Source: PFL25 sp046260155 (lineage in GTDB: Bacteria; Chloroflexota; Anaerolineae; Anaerolineales; UBA4823). Taken from it: a stretch of DNA of 64,000 nt. This document shows, in pieces, positions 33,662 through 41,717 of this stretch. The stretch covers positions 1 through 64,000 of the forward strand of contig JBJYXV010000042.1 of NCBI GenBank assembly GCA_046260155.1, written 5' to 3'. The notes beneath the pieces were generated by a model. It was given only the letters and a program-made list of their open reading frames with translations, was not told the DNA's origin and made no database searches. Numbering within the stretch: position 1 is the first letter of the stretch; every line of letters begins with the position of its first letter. Both the position numbers and the translations under genes were made by a program.

Positions 33662-35012
33662 TCAAAAATTTCTTTGTCACCTGTTCCCAGGTGAACTCCG
33701 GAATGGTGATCCGGTATGCCTTTTCCCCCATTTCATGCCGTAAATTATCATTCAATAATAGAGTCTCAAGTGCAAAAGTAAAACCCGGTACATCACCCCT
33801 GGCAACGATAATCGCCCCTTCCCCGATCTTAATAGAGCTGGCGGGATTTCCTGGCAAGACCTGCACCGCGACCTCTGTCCCCAAAAGGAATTCCGTCGCA
33901 AATGGAACCCCATCACTCGAGACAATGGGTACCTTGGTCGCGGCTGCTTCCTGGGGTGTCATACCAAAACCTTCCACATCAGAAGGGGTACAAAATATAT
34001 CTGTGACTGCATAGAGAATCGGCAGCAGATCCCAAATTGAACCCACCGGGACCACCTCTCCCTTCATGTCCAGGTCTTCAATCAGGTTGAATAGTTCCTG
34101 CGCCAGCTCTTTCTCCCGCTTATCAATACTGACCACTAACAGCGCTTCGGGAAAATCAGATTTTAACCCGGCATAAGCCTTGATCAAGATATCCTTGCGT
34201 TTATTTGCCACGCTCCGGCTGACCTCGGTGATGATTTTTCTAGACCGGACCTGTTCTCCAGGTAAATCGATATGCTTTCCTAAAAATTCCCAGATCGGGT
34301 CATTTTGATCTACTTGACGGGGATAGAAATGGTTTGTATCGATGCAGGGCGGTAGCCAGAATACTTTCCCATGGTAATCATAATCTTCAGCCAGCATCTC
34401 CCGGATCATCCCCGAAGTAGCCCCAATACCATCCACCTGCTTGACAATCTGCTTCTCTGTAGCAATCCGTTCTTCTACACGCAGGTGAGGCCAGGATTCT
34501 GGCGAAACACTCCTTTTTTTGTAAACTCCGAGGGAATGGGGCACCCAGATATGGGGTATTTTCTCACTTTGATCCTCGAGGTAGGTAATCCCGAGCAGAG
34601 CAGCATCCCAGTAATGGGAGATCATCAGGTCAACCACCGAACCATCCGAAATGAGAAATTCCTCCAGCGCCACCTTAAGATCTGGGATTTGCTCTCCCAT
34701 GTCCTCTTTGCGTACAAAAGATTTTACCCCGTCCTCCAGGTAAAAAATCCTCTCGTTGGCATTCTTATAATGCAACCCAGAGCGCATCTCACCCGAGATC
34801 GGGTGAGGATATCCACCCCGATTAATGATCGTTACCTTACAACCCTGGGCGGAGAGTTCATCACTGAATTGATTGACGAAAACATTCTGACCACCCGTAT
34901 CCGTCAGCCCAGGGACAATTTCCCACTGGTGAATACCGTGATTGGTAATATTCAGGATATGCTTGCGCGGTGAATCCAGGAAAGTCTGGTGATATTGCTC
35001 GTAATTCGTCAT
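33636..35012 (-). CDS. GT4 glycosyltransferase, sucrose(-phosphate) synthase-like
   Basis: A 458-residue GT-B fold glycosyltransferase of family 4. TDTGGQNVFVNQFSDELSAQ near residue 37 matches the sugar-nucleotide and acceptor loop of sucrose synthase and sucrose-phosphate synthase. WVPHSLGVYKKR near 156 matches their THSLxxxK motif, and the ExxxxxxxE motif appears as EGFGMTPQE near 358. This group transfers glucose or mannose from a nucleotide sugar to fructose, fructose-6-phosphate or a similar acceptor; sucrose synthase also works in reverse. It lies 12 bases after the permease gene and overlaps the GalT-like gene. Reverse action on an imported disaccharide is my inference. Confidence 0.85.
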   Translation of the reverse strand: MTNYEQYHQTFLDSPRKHILNITNHGIHQWEIVPGLTDTGGQNVFVNQFSDELSAQGCKVTIINRGGYPHPISGEMRSGLHYKNANERIFYLEDGVKSFVRKEDMGEQIPDLKVALEEFLISDGSVVDLMISHYWDAALLGITYLEDQSEKIPHIWVPHSLGVYKKRSVSPESWPHLRVEERIATEKQIVKQVDGIGATSGMIREMLAEDYDYHGKVFWLPPCIDTNHFYPRQVDQNDPIWEFLGKHIDLPGEQVRSRKIITEVSRSVANKRKDILIKAYAGLKSDFPEALLVVSIDKREKELAQELFNLIEDLDMKGEVVPVGSIWDLLPILYAVTDIFCTPSDVEGFGMTPQEAAATKVPIVSSDGVPFATEFLLGTEVAVQVLPGNPASSIKIGEGAIIVARGDVPGFTFALETLLLNDNLRHEMGEKAYRITIPEFTWEQVTKKFLIAAGVSTT

Positions 35013-35024
35013 AGATGAAATGTA

Positions 35025-35921
35025 TCAGCCCTTTATGCCGGTTGAAGCGACGCTCTGCACGAACCACTTCTGGAAGATGAGGAATACGATCAGCACCGGA
35101 ATGGTGATCAGCGAAGCAAATGCCAACAGGTCACCCCAGATGCGCGGATCCTGCCCGAAGAAGGTCTGCATACCAACGGTGAGCGGCCTCACTTCGACAC
35201 CCCTGGTGACCATCAGCGGCCACATGAAGCGGTTCCAATTTGCCAGAGCGGTCAGGATCGCCACAGTAGCAAAAACAGGCTTGGAAAGCGGCACGATCAC
35301 CTGCCAGTAAATCCGGAAACGGCTAGCACCATCTACCAGGGCTGCTTCCTCCAATTCCTTGGGGATGCCGATGAAGAACTGGTAGAAAAGGAATATTGAA
35401 AAAGCATCTGCAATAAAAGGGATGATCTGCACATGGTAGGTGTCCAACCAGGTAGTCGCTCCTCCAAACCAGGGGAGATTATTAACCACCAGCAGCAGAG
35501 GAACCGCGACCGCTTCGAAAGGAACGATAATCAACGCCACAATTATGCCTAACAGCAATCCCCGACCTTTAAAATTTAGGCGCGAAAGAGCATAGGCGAT
35601 CATACTGTTCACTACCAACCCCAAAAGGACAGTCACGATCATGATAAAAGCGGAATTGAACAACATACGGCCAAAATCAAGGTTTGTAAACACAGCCCTG
35701 TAATTATCCAGCCCCAATTCTCCGCGCGGGATAAAGGCATATAAGGTGCTGATATCAGACAAGATCTGCATCTCATTCACCTTGATAGAGGTTACCAACA
35801 TGAAAACGATCGGGAACAGGAAGATGATCGCCAAGATGATCATCACCAGGTATGTAAATCCCGAGCGGAGAGCTCGACGAGCTTCAAAGCCGCGACTATG
35901 AACAGCGTTTCCTGTGGTCAT
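35025..35921 (-). CDS. ABC sugar permease, MalG type
   Basis: A 298-residue inner-membrane permease with six predicted helices. The EAA cytoplasmic loop that docks to the ATPase is seen as ELEEAALVDGASRFRIYWQVIVP near residue 185. The C-terminus FLIFQKWFVQSVASTGIKG is characteristic of MalG-type proteins. It partners the MalF-type protein encoded one base away. No ATPase gene occurs in the operon, so a shared MsmK/MalK-type ATPase encoded elsewhere must power it. Confidence 0.93.
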   Translation of the reverse strand: MTTGNAVHSRGFEARRALRSGFTYLVMIILAIIFLFPIVFMLVTSIKVNEMQILSDISTLYAFIPRGELGLDNYRAVFTNLDFGRMLFNSAFIMIVTVLLGLVVNSMIAYALSRLNFKGRGLLLGIIVALIIVPFEAVAVPLLLVVNNLPWFGGATTWLDTYHVQIIPFIADAFSIFLFYQFFIGIPKELEEAALVDGASRFRIYWQVIVPLSKPVFATVAILTALANWNRFMWPLMVTRGVEVRPLTVGMQTFFGQDPRIWGDLLAFASLITIPVLIVFLIFQKWFVQSVASTGIKG

Positions 35922-35922
35922 A

Positions 35923-36846
35923 TTACTCCACCGTCCTTTCTTCCCGCAAAATAAATCTCTGCAGCAGTGAGATGATCAGCACGATTACAAAAAAGACTAC
36001 GCTGATCGCTGAGGCATATCCCACCTTCAGCTGCCCCCAACCTTGTTGAATCACGTAGACCATGGTTGTCATCGAGGCGTTTTGCGGCCCACCCTGTGTC
36101 ATCACCTGCACTTGATCAAATAATTTGAAGGCTAAGATCGTGGTAGCCAGCACGACAAAAATAATCGTGTTGCGTAGCTGCGGAATGGTGATATTAAAAA
36201 ACTGCTGAACCTTGTTAGCGCCATCTACCTCGGCTGCTTCGTACAGTTCGCCTGGAATTTCCTGCAGTCCTGCTAGGAAGATGATCATCTGGAAACCGAC
36301 GCCCTGCCAGATAGAGAGCGCCATTATGGCTGGAAAAACCAGCCCGGTATCCTTCAGCCAGTCGTAGGGACCCAGGTTTCCGAAAGATAGCATGGCGATA
36401 AATGCATTAATTAACCCCCGTGGATTATAAAGAAAGGTCCACACGATCGCCACCACGACCATGGCAGTGACTACCGGGGCAAAATAAATCGTCCGGAAGG
36501 TATTGGAGCCACGGATTTTCTGATTAACCAAAACCGCTAACAACAATGCCAGAGCTGTTTGGAGGGGAACAACGACAATGACAAAATAAAAGTTGTTCAT
36601 CACTCCGCGAATAAAAGCATCGTCACTCAGCAACCGGATAAAATTCCTTAATCCCACAATTTGTGTGGGAAGATTGGGATTGGGGATTAAACGCTGGTCG
36701 GTAAATCCCAGGTAGACAGCCATTACAAAGGGGACCAGCAGAAATATCAGCAGGAGGATTAATGCAGGTGCGGAGAACAACCAGGCTAATAAGCTTTCAT
36801 TGCGCTTCCTGCGTGATCCGCTCGAATTACTTGTAGCAACTGCCAT
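35923..36846 (-). CDS. ABC sugar permease, MalF type
   Basis: A 307-residue inner-membrane permease with six predicted helices after a positively charged N-terminus (SRRKRNES). The EAA loop is seen in GELYEAAEVDGANKVQQFFNITIP near residue 195 and the C-terminal domain contains MTQGGPQNASMTTMVYVI near 250. It forms the pore with the MalG-type partner. A piece of this gene, its first 20 or so codons, is found as a remnant at 41535-41636 in the duplicated region. Confidence 0.93.
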   Translation of the reverse strand: MAVATSNSSGSRRKRNESLLAWLFSAPALILLLIFLLVPFVMAVYLGFTDQRLIPNPNLPTQIVGLRNFIRLLSDDAFIRGVMNNFYFVIVVVPLQTALALLLAVLVNQKIRGSNTFRTIYFAPVVTAMVVVAIVWTFLYNPRGLINAFIAMLSFGNLGPYDWLKDTGLVFPAIMALSIWQGVGFQMIIFLAGLQEIPGELYEAAEVDGANKVQQFFNITIPQLRNTIIFVVLATTILAFKLFDQVQVMTQGGPQNASMTTMVYVIQQGWGQLKVGYASAISVVFFVIVLIISLLQRFILREERTVE

Positions 36847-36867
36847 TGCTGCACCTCCATATTAATC

Positions 36868-36905
36868 CCATCAGGGATGCTTGATGAATTCTGCATCCCT
36901 GATGG
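36868..36905 (-). other. Intercistronic hairpin between binding-protein and permease genes
   Basis: A perfect 13-base stem (CCATCAGGGATGC pairing with GCATCCCTGATGG) with a 12-base loop lies in the 83-base gap between the binding protein gene and malF. The same hairpin, with the stem conserved, follows the duplicated binding-protein gene at 41656-41693. Hairpins here often stabilise the binding-protein message so that it is made in excess over the permeases. Confidence 0.75.
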
Positions 36906-36929
36906 CTTATTGATTATCCAGCAACGAGA

Positions 36930-38300
36930 TTACGGAAGTGGATAACCCTGGTTGTCTTCGATATCTTGGTCGATGATAGCGACTGCTTTGTCCAATTCTT
37001 CCTTGACATCCGCACCCGCGACGATGTTTTGAACCACATCTGAAAAAGCCGAAGTGATGACTGGATAAGCCGGGGTGACAGGTCGTTCAAGCGCCACGCC
37101 ACCTTCCAGCTGCTGAGCGAAGAGATTCAGCGGTCCTCCCTCTGCGTAGAGATCGGACTGTGCGATCGCAGACTTGCGAGCAGGCACAGCTCCATTGGCA
37201 TTGGTCATGTGCAGGATTTCTTCGGGTGTCATCAAGTAGTTGAGGAACTCCCAGGCAGCATCTGGATTTTCACAGGAGCTGGTGATACCCCAATTCCAGG
37301 AACCCATCCCAGTCACCGCCCCGTCCCCAAAGTCAGGTACCGGGATCAACACCAAATCATCCCCGAGTCCCTCACTATGCGGTCCCCACATCCAGTGACC
37401 AACCCACGCAAGTGCACAGGTCTTGGTGCCATAGAAGCAGTCATCCCCAACCTGAGAGGCTTCAGCATAGCCATCTTCGAACAGGCTCTGGAAATAGGTC
37501 ATAGCTTCCACGGATTGAGGGCTGTTCAGCACCCCATCAGCAGACATGTAATCGCTGCGATCGATCAGGTCTCCACCAAAGGATTGCAATATGGGTGAAA
37601 AGCCATAGGTCATCCACTCTCCAGCACCGTAAGACATCTTGAAGTCAATTGCATAGTCAACTTCGGGCAGCGCCTGCAGTTTTTCGAGTGCATCTGAGAA
37701 TTCTTCCTTGGTCCAAGGATCATCGATACTGGTTGGAATGCGAACCCCAGCTTCCTCCAGGTAAGCTTTGTTACCCCAGATCGCTAATCCAGAGTCAAAG
37801 GTCCCCAGGCTATACAGGTGACCGCCATAGGTACCCTGGTTGATGATCGATGGAAGCAAATCCGCCCTTAAATCATCAGACACATAATCATCGAGTGGAA
37901 TTAGATAACCCGACCAGGCATAGTTGTACAGGAAGGGTCCATCAAAGTCAAGCAGGCAGGGAAGATCGCCTGCCAGCGCGGCAGCATTGACCTGGTCATT
38001 GTATGAACCTTCTGGCAGCTGTACTGCGTCGATCACGATCGCATCCTGCATGGCGTTGAAGTCGGTCACCTGAGCATCCAGCACATCACGCTCTTCACCT
38101 TTTCCGGAATGGAACCAGACCTCTACAGTCGTCGGTTCCGTGCCGCCCGAAGGTTGTTCTGGCTCAGCCGTGGGTTGCGCCGCTTCCGTTGGTTCTGCAG
38201 GTGCAGCAGTTTGAGTCGCTGCTGGAGCGCAGGCTACAAGCACCATGGCAGCCAAGAGTAAAATGCTCATTACTAGTAATATATTCTTCTTGATATTCAT
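36930..38300 (-). CDS. ABC sugar-binding lipoprotein (copy 1)
   Basis: A 456-residue solute-binding protein of the MalE/UgpB-like family. The signal peptide ends in a lipobox (LVAC, lipidated Cys near residue 24), followed by a Pro/Thr/Glu-rich linker with one PTEAAQPTAEPEQ unit. The mature domain starts near TTVEVWFHSGKG and has the CENPDAAWEFLNYLMTPEE block near 350 typical of the family. It captures the sugar outside the membrane and hands it to the MalFG-type permease. An intact paralogue lies at 41718-43163. The ligand is not evident. Confidence 0.93.
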   Translation of the reverse strand: MNIKKNILLVMSILLLAAMVLVACAPAATQTAAPAEPTEAAQPTAEPEQPSGGTEPTTVEVWFHSGKGEERDVLDAQVTDFNAMQDAIVIDAVQLPEGSYNDQVNAAALAGDLPCLLDFDGPFLYNYAWSGYLIPLDDYVSDDLRADLLPSIINQGTYGGHLYSLGTFDSGLAIWGNKAYLEEAGVRIPTSIDDPWTKEEFSDALEKLQALPEVDYAIDFKMSYGAGEWMTYGFSPILQSFGGDLIDRSDYMSADGVLNSPQSVEAMTYFQSLFEDGYAEASQVGDDCFYGTKTCALAWVGHWMWGPHSEGLGDDLVLIPVPDFGDGAVTGMGSWNWGITSSCENPDAAWEFLNYLMTPEEILHMTNANGAVPARKSAIAQSDLYAEGGPLNLFAQQLEGGVALERPVTPAYPVITSAFSDVVQNIVAGADVKEELDKAVAIIDQDIEDNQGYPLP

Positions 38301-38427
38301 GTTCTTTCTCCTCTGTGGGTCTCAATTTATTTGATTGATCAGCAGACAACAAATGGGATCTTCTATAAGGACCTCCTTTCTTTGCAGTTCATCTATCCGG
38401 TAATTCGAGATTAGATTCTTGAGGTTG

Positions 38428-39408
38428 TTACTTTTCATTAACCCTCGAAATTTTGACAGATCTGGCTCGCTCCTTCAATGCATCGATTGATGGCATATCA
38501 GTAATGGGACCCATAACACCAACTTTAGCCTCGGCGACTACTTGTCCGAGAGTGGCTGCTTCGATCTGGGAACTGCCATCCAGAATAGCGGCCAGGTAAC
38601 CAGCCCAGAATGCATCTCCGGCACCGGTGACATCGGCTACATCCACGTTTTCAGGTTGAATTCTGTACCGTTCACCTGAGTCGCCGATCGCCAGGAAGAC
38701 GCCCTGACTACCCATGGTAATGAGCACGACTTTGGCTCCCCAATCTAAGAACCGTTCAGCACACTCCTTAGGTGGCATGTTCTTTCCAAATATGCGCTTG
38801 CAGTCATCCAGGGATGGCTTGGTTACATCAACAGATTGGTAAACAGATTTCAATTTATCCACCATTTCATCCGTATCTGGCCAGATTTTCGGGTGATAAT
38901 TTGGATCAAATGTCACCAGGCAATCATTTTTATCTGCCAATCTCAAGCTATCCATTACGACTGATCGTGCAGGTTCACGGGATAGAGCAAAAGCCGAGCT
39001 GTGAACGATGCGGCTGTTTGCGACAACATCTTCATGTCCAGAATTAGCCTGTAAATATGCATCCGCACCGCGATTGATCACGAAATCAGGCGTGATTGTA
39101 TGCCGGGCTATAATCGAAATGCTGGTCGGAGCGGCCTCCGTTTGCTGGATGCGGTCTGTATTAACCCGACTATCTTTGAGATATTGGATGATATAATCCC
39201 CAAATCCATCTGCACCAACGCAGGATGCAATACCTGTATTTTTCCCCAGGAGAGCCAGATCGATCGCCAGATTCGTTGGCTGTCCCCCAACATAGGCATG
39301 AAATTTTTTAGCCGAAGCGAGAGAGGCAGCCATCGCAGTTGAAATAAAATCGATAACTGCTTCCCCGATTGCGAAAAATTCGAATCCTTTGTTTTCTGCT
39401 GAAATCAT
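38428..39408 (-). CDS. PfkB-family sugar kinase (fructokinase-like)
   Basis: A 326-residue ribokinase-fold kinase. The N-terminal sugar-binding GGQPTNLAIDLALLGKN lies near residue 41 and the C-terminal catalytic motif DVADVTGAGDAFWAGYLAAI near 255 has the catalytic Asp in TGAGD. Length and motifs fit fructokinase or 2-keto-3-deoxygluconate kinase. Its place in an operon with a sucrose-synthase-like enzyme favours fructose as substrate, but this is inferred. It lies between lacI and the binding-protein gene and is missing from the duplicated copy of the region. Confidence 0.9.
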   Translation of the reverse strand: MISAENKGFEFFAIGEAVIDFISTAMAASLASAKKFHAYVGGQPTNLAIDLALLGKNTGIASCVGADGFGDYIIQYLKDSRVNTDRIQQTEAAPTSISIIARHTITPDFVINRGADAYLQANSGHEDVVANSRIVHSSAFALSREPARSVVMDSLRLADKNDCLVTFDPNYHPKIWPDTDEMVDKLKSVYQSVDVTKPSLDDCKRIFGKNMPPKECAERFLDWGAKVVLITMGSQGVFLAIGDSGERYRIQPENVDVADVTGAGDAFWAGYLAAILDGSSQIEAATLGQVVAEAKVGVMGPITDMPSIDALKERARSVKISRVNEK

Positions 39409-39458
39409 ATTTTCTGTTTATCTCCCGGATTCAAACGGTAGATATCATTAAATGAGTG

Positions 39459-40478
39459 CTAGCTATCACGAGATTCCGGTGGCGCGGTAGTTCCCCGAAC
39501 CACCAATTTTGTGGGTAGGATCCGCTCGTTCTCTACGAGTGAACCTTCGAGCAGGTATGTTAAAAGCAAATCAACGCCCAATACCCCGGACTCGTACAAT
39601 GGTTGGTGGATTGTGGTGATATCCATGTAATCTGAATCACGAATATCATCAAACCCGATGACTGAAAGTTCCTCTGGAATCCGGATACCTAATTCTTGAG
39701 CTGCTTTGAGCACACCTGCAGCATGAGTATCACTCGCCGCAAAGATCGCGGTCGGAGGTTCAATTCCAGAAAGCATTTTTTTTGCCAATCTGACAGACCC
39801 ACCTCCCCCGAGCTCACTCTCCTGATGGTATTCTGGATTGAATGAGATACCAGCCTGCTCGATCGCCTTCCTATAGCCTTTAAAGCGCTCTCTCATTGCA
39901 ACGAATCCAAATTGATTCTCCAGATGATCGCTGAGATATGCAATTTTTCGATGTCCAAGACCGATTAAATAGCGAGTTGCATCATATCCACCAGCGGAAT
40001 CATCGACCACGATGCTGGTTAAATCTGGATGCTTTGCATCAATTAACACGATCGGCATATTTGTTTCCCTATATCTGGAGGCGTGATAATTATTGGGCTT
40101 TAACGAGATTGCGATCACCCCGTCCGTCCTATCCGGTCGCGATAATTGCGTAAAGTATGAATCCACTTTTTCAGGTGTCTCAGCAGAAAACAGCACCAGG
40201 TCATATTCAGTGGCTGCAAGTGTCGATTCAACGCCACGCAATCGCTCAACATAGGAGGGCAAAGTCAAGAAAGGCAATAAAACCCCAATCGTATGGGTAC
40301 GCCCAATCGATAAGCGCCTTGCGGTTTGGCTGGGAGAATAGTCTAGTGCAGCAATCGTGGACAATACCTTTTGAGAAGTCTCTTCGCTCACCTGGGAGCT
40401 TTTATTGAGCACGCGAGAAACGGTTGCAACACTAACTCCCGCTTCCCTGGCGACATCCCGAATAGTTGCAGCTGCCAT
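39459..40478 (-). CDS. LacI-family transcriptional regulator
   Basis: A 339-residue repressor. The N-terminal helix-turn-helix is TIRDVAREAGVSVATVSRVL (residues 4-23) followed by the hinge NKSSQVSEETSQKVLSTIAALDYSPSQTARRL; the periplasmic-binding-like sensor domain covers about 60-335. The ATG at 40478 has AAGG close upstream and is preferred over a GTG two codons earlier. The gene lies first in the operon, directly behind a promoter with two CCGGTTAC palindromes, so it almost surely controls its own operon. The same operator precedes the duplicated binding-protein gene, so this single intact repressor may control both. Confidence 0.95.
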   Translation of the reverse strand: MAAATIRDVAREAGVSVATVSRVLNKSSQVSEETSQKVLSTIAALDYSPSQTARRLSIGRTHTIGVLLPFLTLPSYVERLRGVESTLAATEYDLVLFSAETPEKVDSYFTQLSRPDRTDGVIAISLKPNNYHASRYRETNMPIVLIDAKHPDLTSIVVDDSAGGYDATRYLIGLGHRKIAYLSDHLENQFGFVAMRERFKGYRKAIEQAGISFNPEYHQESELGGGGSVRLAKKMLSGIEPPTAIFAASDTHAAGVLKAAQELGIRIPEELSVIGFDDIRDSDYMDITTIHQPLYESGVLGVDLLLTYLLEGSLVENERILPTKLVVRGTTAPPESRDS

Positions 40479-40508
40479 GACCACCTTAGATTTAATTGAA
40501 AAAGTGAA

Positions 40509-40554
40509 TGTAACCGGTTACACGCCTATTCAAAAAAATATGTAACCGGTTACA
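40509..40554 (-). promoter_or_regulatory. Two LacI operators, TGTAACCGGTTACA
   Basis: The perfect 14-base palindrome TGTAACCGGTTACA occurs at 40509-40522 and again at 40541-40554, centres 32 bases apart, that is three helical turns. CG-centred palindromes of this form are typical LacI-family sites. One site abuts the -10 box and the other is in the leader, ideal for repression by a LacI dimer pair or tetramer. Confidence 0.9.
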
Positions 40555-40582
40555 TTATATAGAAAGTCAATTGGTTTGTCAA
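40554..40582 (-). promoter_or_regulatory. Consensus sigma-70 promoter of the sugar operon
   Basis: On the minus strand TTGACA (40577-40582) and TATAAT (40554-40559) are both perfect and separated by exactly 17 bases. The -10 box abuts a LacI operator. It drives lacI and probably all nine genes down to 31101. Confidence 0.9.
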
Positions 40583-40815
40583 GCACGTCCTTTATTTTGG
40601 TTATTTCCTTGCAAATCACATTTAAAATAGAATATGGGCTGTCTAACAATTTTTTGTTGTCTCAAGAGCATTAAGGGATACAATTCTTCTTTACGGATAC
40701 AAGCATGCCTTGCAGCCTAGATATCGTAGGGCGGGTTTCGTCTTACCAAATAGGAAATGGGATTGTCAATCGAGTTTAGATTGTCATGCTGAGTGCAGCG
40801 AAGCATCTGAATCTT
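40555..40815. repeat. Duplicated upstream segment, copy A
   Basis: About 260 bases upstream of lacI, including the promoter, are repeated with scattered differences at 43567-43828. Shared landmarks are CAATTTTTTGTTG, GGGATACAATTCT, GTAGGGCGGGTTTCG and AAATAGGAAATGG. Together with the duplicated binding protein and lacI remnant, this shows a tandem duplication of the operon head. Confidence 0.85.
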
Positions 40816-41050
40816 ATACGGAAAGACCACTCCCCTCGGTTTGTCCCACCCAGGACAGGAATTCGTTCAGATTCATATTCACAATCAGGATGCAAGTCCT
40901 TACTAATCCCAAAAAATGTAAATCGTAGATTCAACTTCGAAGTGCAATTTTGAAAGCAGAAAAAGAGGTAAGCTGAGGCAGGATAAGTCCTTCTCGAACG
41001 GCTAAGTTAAGGGCGTCTCCTATGCTTGTTGGGGAGCACTTATAAGAACC
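40583..41050. other. Intergenic region upstream of the sugar operon
   Basis: About 470 bases between the lacI promoter and the IS30 remnant. The first part belongs to the duplicated segment and includes a dispersed repeat at 40784-40815. From about 40820 to 41050 I see no gene, RNA or other feature. Confidence 0.5.
40784..40815. repeat. Dispersed repeat motif, copy 1
   Basis: TCATGCTGAGTGCAGCGAAG and the bases after it up to CTGAATC recur exactly at 43796-43827. This motif resembles the interspersed element TCATGCTGAGCGNAGCGAAG seen in many environmental bacterial genomes. Here both copies lie in the duplicated segment, so the second need not be an independent insertion. Confidence 0.5.
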
Positions 41051-41545
41051 TACACACTGATTATCCAAATACAAAGATACCAGATTTATCCGTTGAAGAA
41101 AATGGATTATCAAGAAACGGAAATCCCCAATTTCATCGGCGGAAACAAATCGACCATCGGTCGGTATTGAAAACACAATCAGGGACAGCGAGGTTATTGA
41201 ACCAAACAAGCACACAAGATGGCGATTTGTATATGGAAACAAGGACAGTGATGGATCCAATGCGAAACCTGGGGACTGGTCAACTCCAAGGTTCCCATGG
41301 AATTGAGCCCAGATCAGATTTCAGGCTGGCTCCTTAGACACAACCAGATCCAGATCAGTCATGAGTTGATTTATCATGACATCCTGAGCGATCAACAAAC
41401 CAGTGGTGATATGTCCAAGCACCTGCACTCCCAGAAGAAACGCCGCAAGCGCTATGGACGTCAGGTCCACCGGGAAAATTAGCCAAATCGGAGAGGGATT
41501 GAAGAGCGCCCGGAGATTGTTGATCAACATCAACGGATTGGGGAT
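41051..41545 (+). pseudogene. IS30-family transposase remnant
   Basis: One reading frame through this stretch matches IS30 transposases from the N-terminal helix-turn-helix (IQRYQIYPLKKM, FIGGNKSTI) through GQRGY*TKQAHKMA and SPDQISGWLL to SHELIYHDILSDQQTSGD, QKKRRKRYG and PNRRGIEERPEIVDQHQRIGD. It has at least four in-frame stops (near 41185, 41210, 41250, 41481), three as TGA and one as TAG, consistent with C-to-T decay of Arg and Gln codons, and no frameshift. The catalytic DDE core is missing: homology stops at the GGATTGGGGAT junction with the malF remnant. No terminal inverted repeats could be found. An old, dead insertion sequence. Confidence 0.85.
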
Positions 41546-41636
41546 CAGAAGTTGTTCGGTAAAAGCCTTGCGAATAGATATTCATTGCGTTATCTGCGCG
41601 ATAAACCTGATTTTCCTGAATTGGTCACTGCCATCG
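41535..41636 (-). pseudogene. Remnant of the MalF-type permease gene
   Basis: The minus strand here reads MAVTNSGKSGLSRR*RNEYLFA, matching the N-terminus of the permease at 35923-36846 (MAVATSNSSGSRRKRNESLLA). After a deletion and frameshift it continues with FTEQLLIPNP, matching FTDQRLIPNP near residue 50 of the same protein. The fragment ends at the 11-base GGATTGGGGAT shared with the IS30 remnant. It lies downstream of the second binding-protein gene just as malF lies downstream of the first. Confidence 0.75.
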
Positions 41637-41655
41637 CTTCACCTCTGGAGAAATC

Positions 41656-41693
41656 CCATCAGGGATGCTTCATGAATTCTGCATCCCTGATGG
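41656..41693 (-). other. Intercistronic hairpin, duplicate copy
   Basis: The same 13-base stem as at 36868-36905, with one base changed in the loop, lies 25 bases after the stop of the second binding-protein gene. It remains intact although the gene after it is decayed, which suggests either recent duplication or selection to keep the message stable. Confidence 0.7.
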
Positions 41694-41717
41694 CTTATTG
41701 ATTATCCAAGAACGGTG

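Noticed and set aside
40931..41260. 109-codon minus-strand open frame
   Set aside because: It is antisense to the IS30 transposase remnant, whose plus-strand frame has clear homology.
41321..41585. Minus-strand frames resembling an ABC permease
   Set aside because: Most of the stretch is the complement of the IS30 remnant; only the part from 41535 on matches malF and is listed as a remnant.
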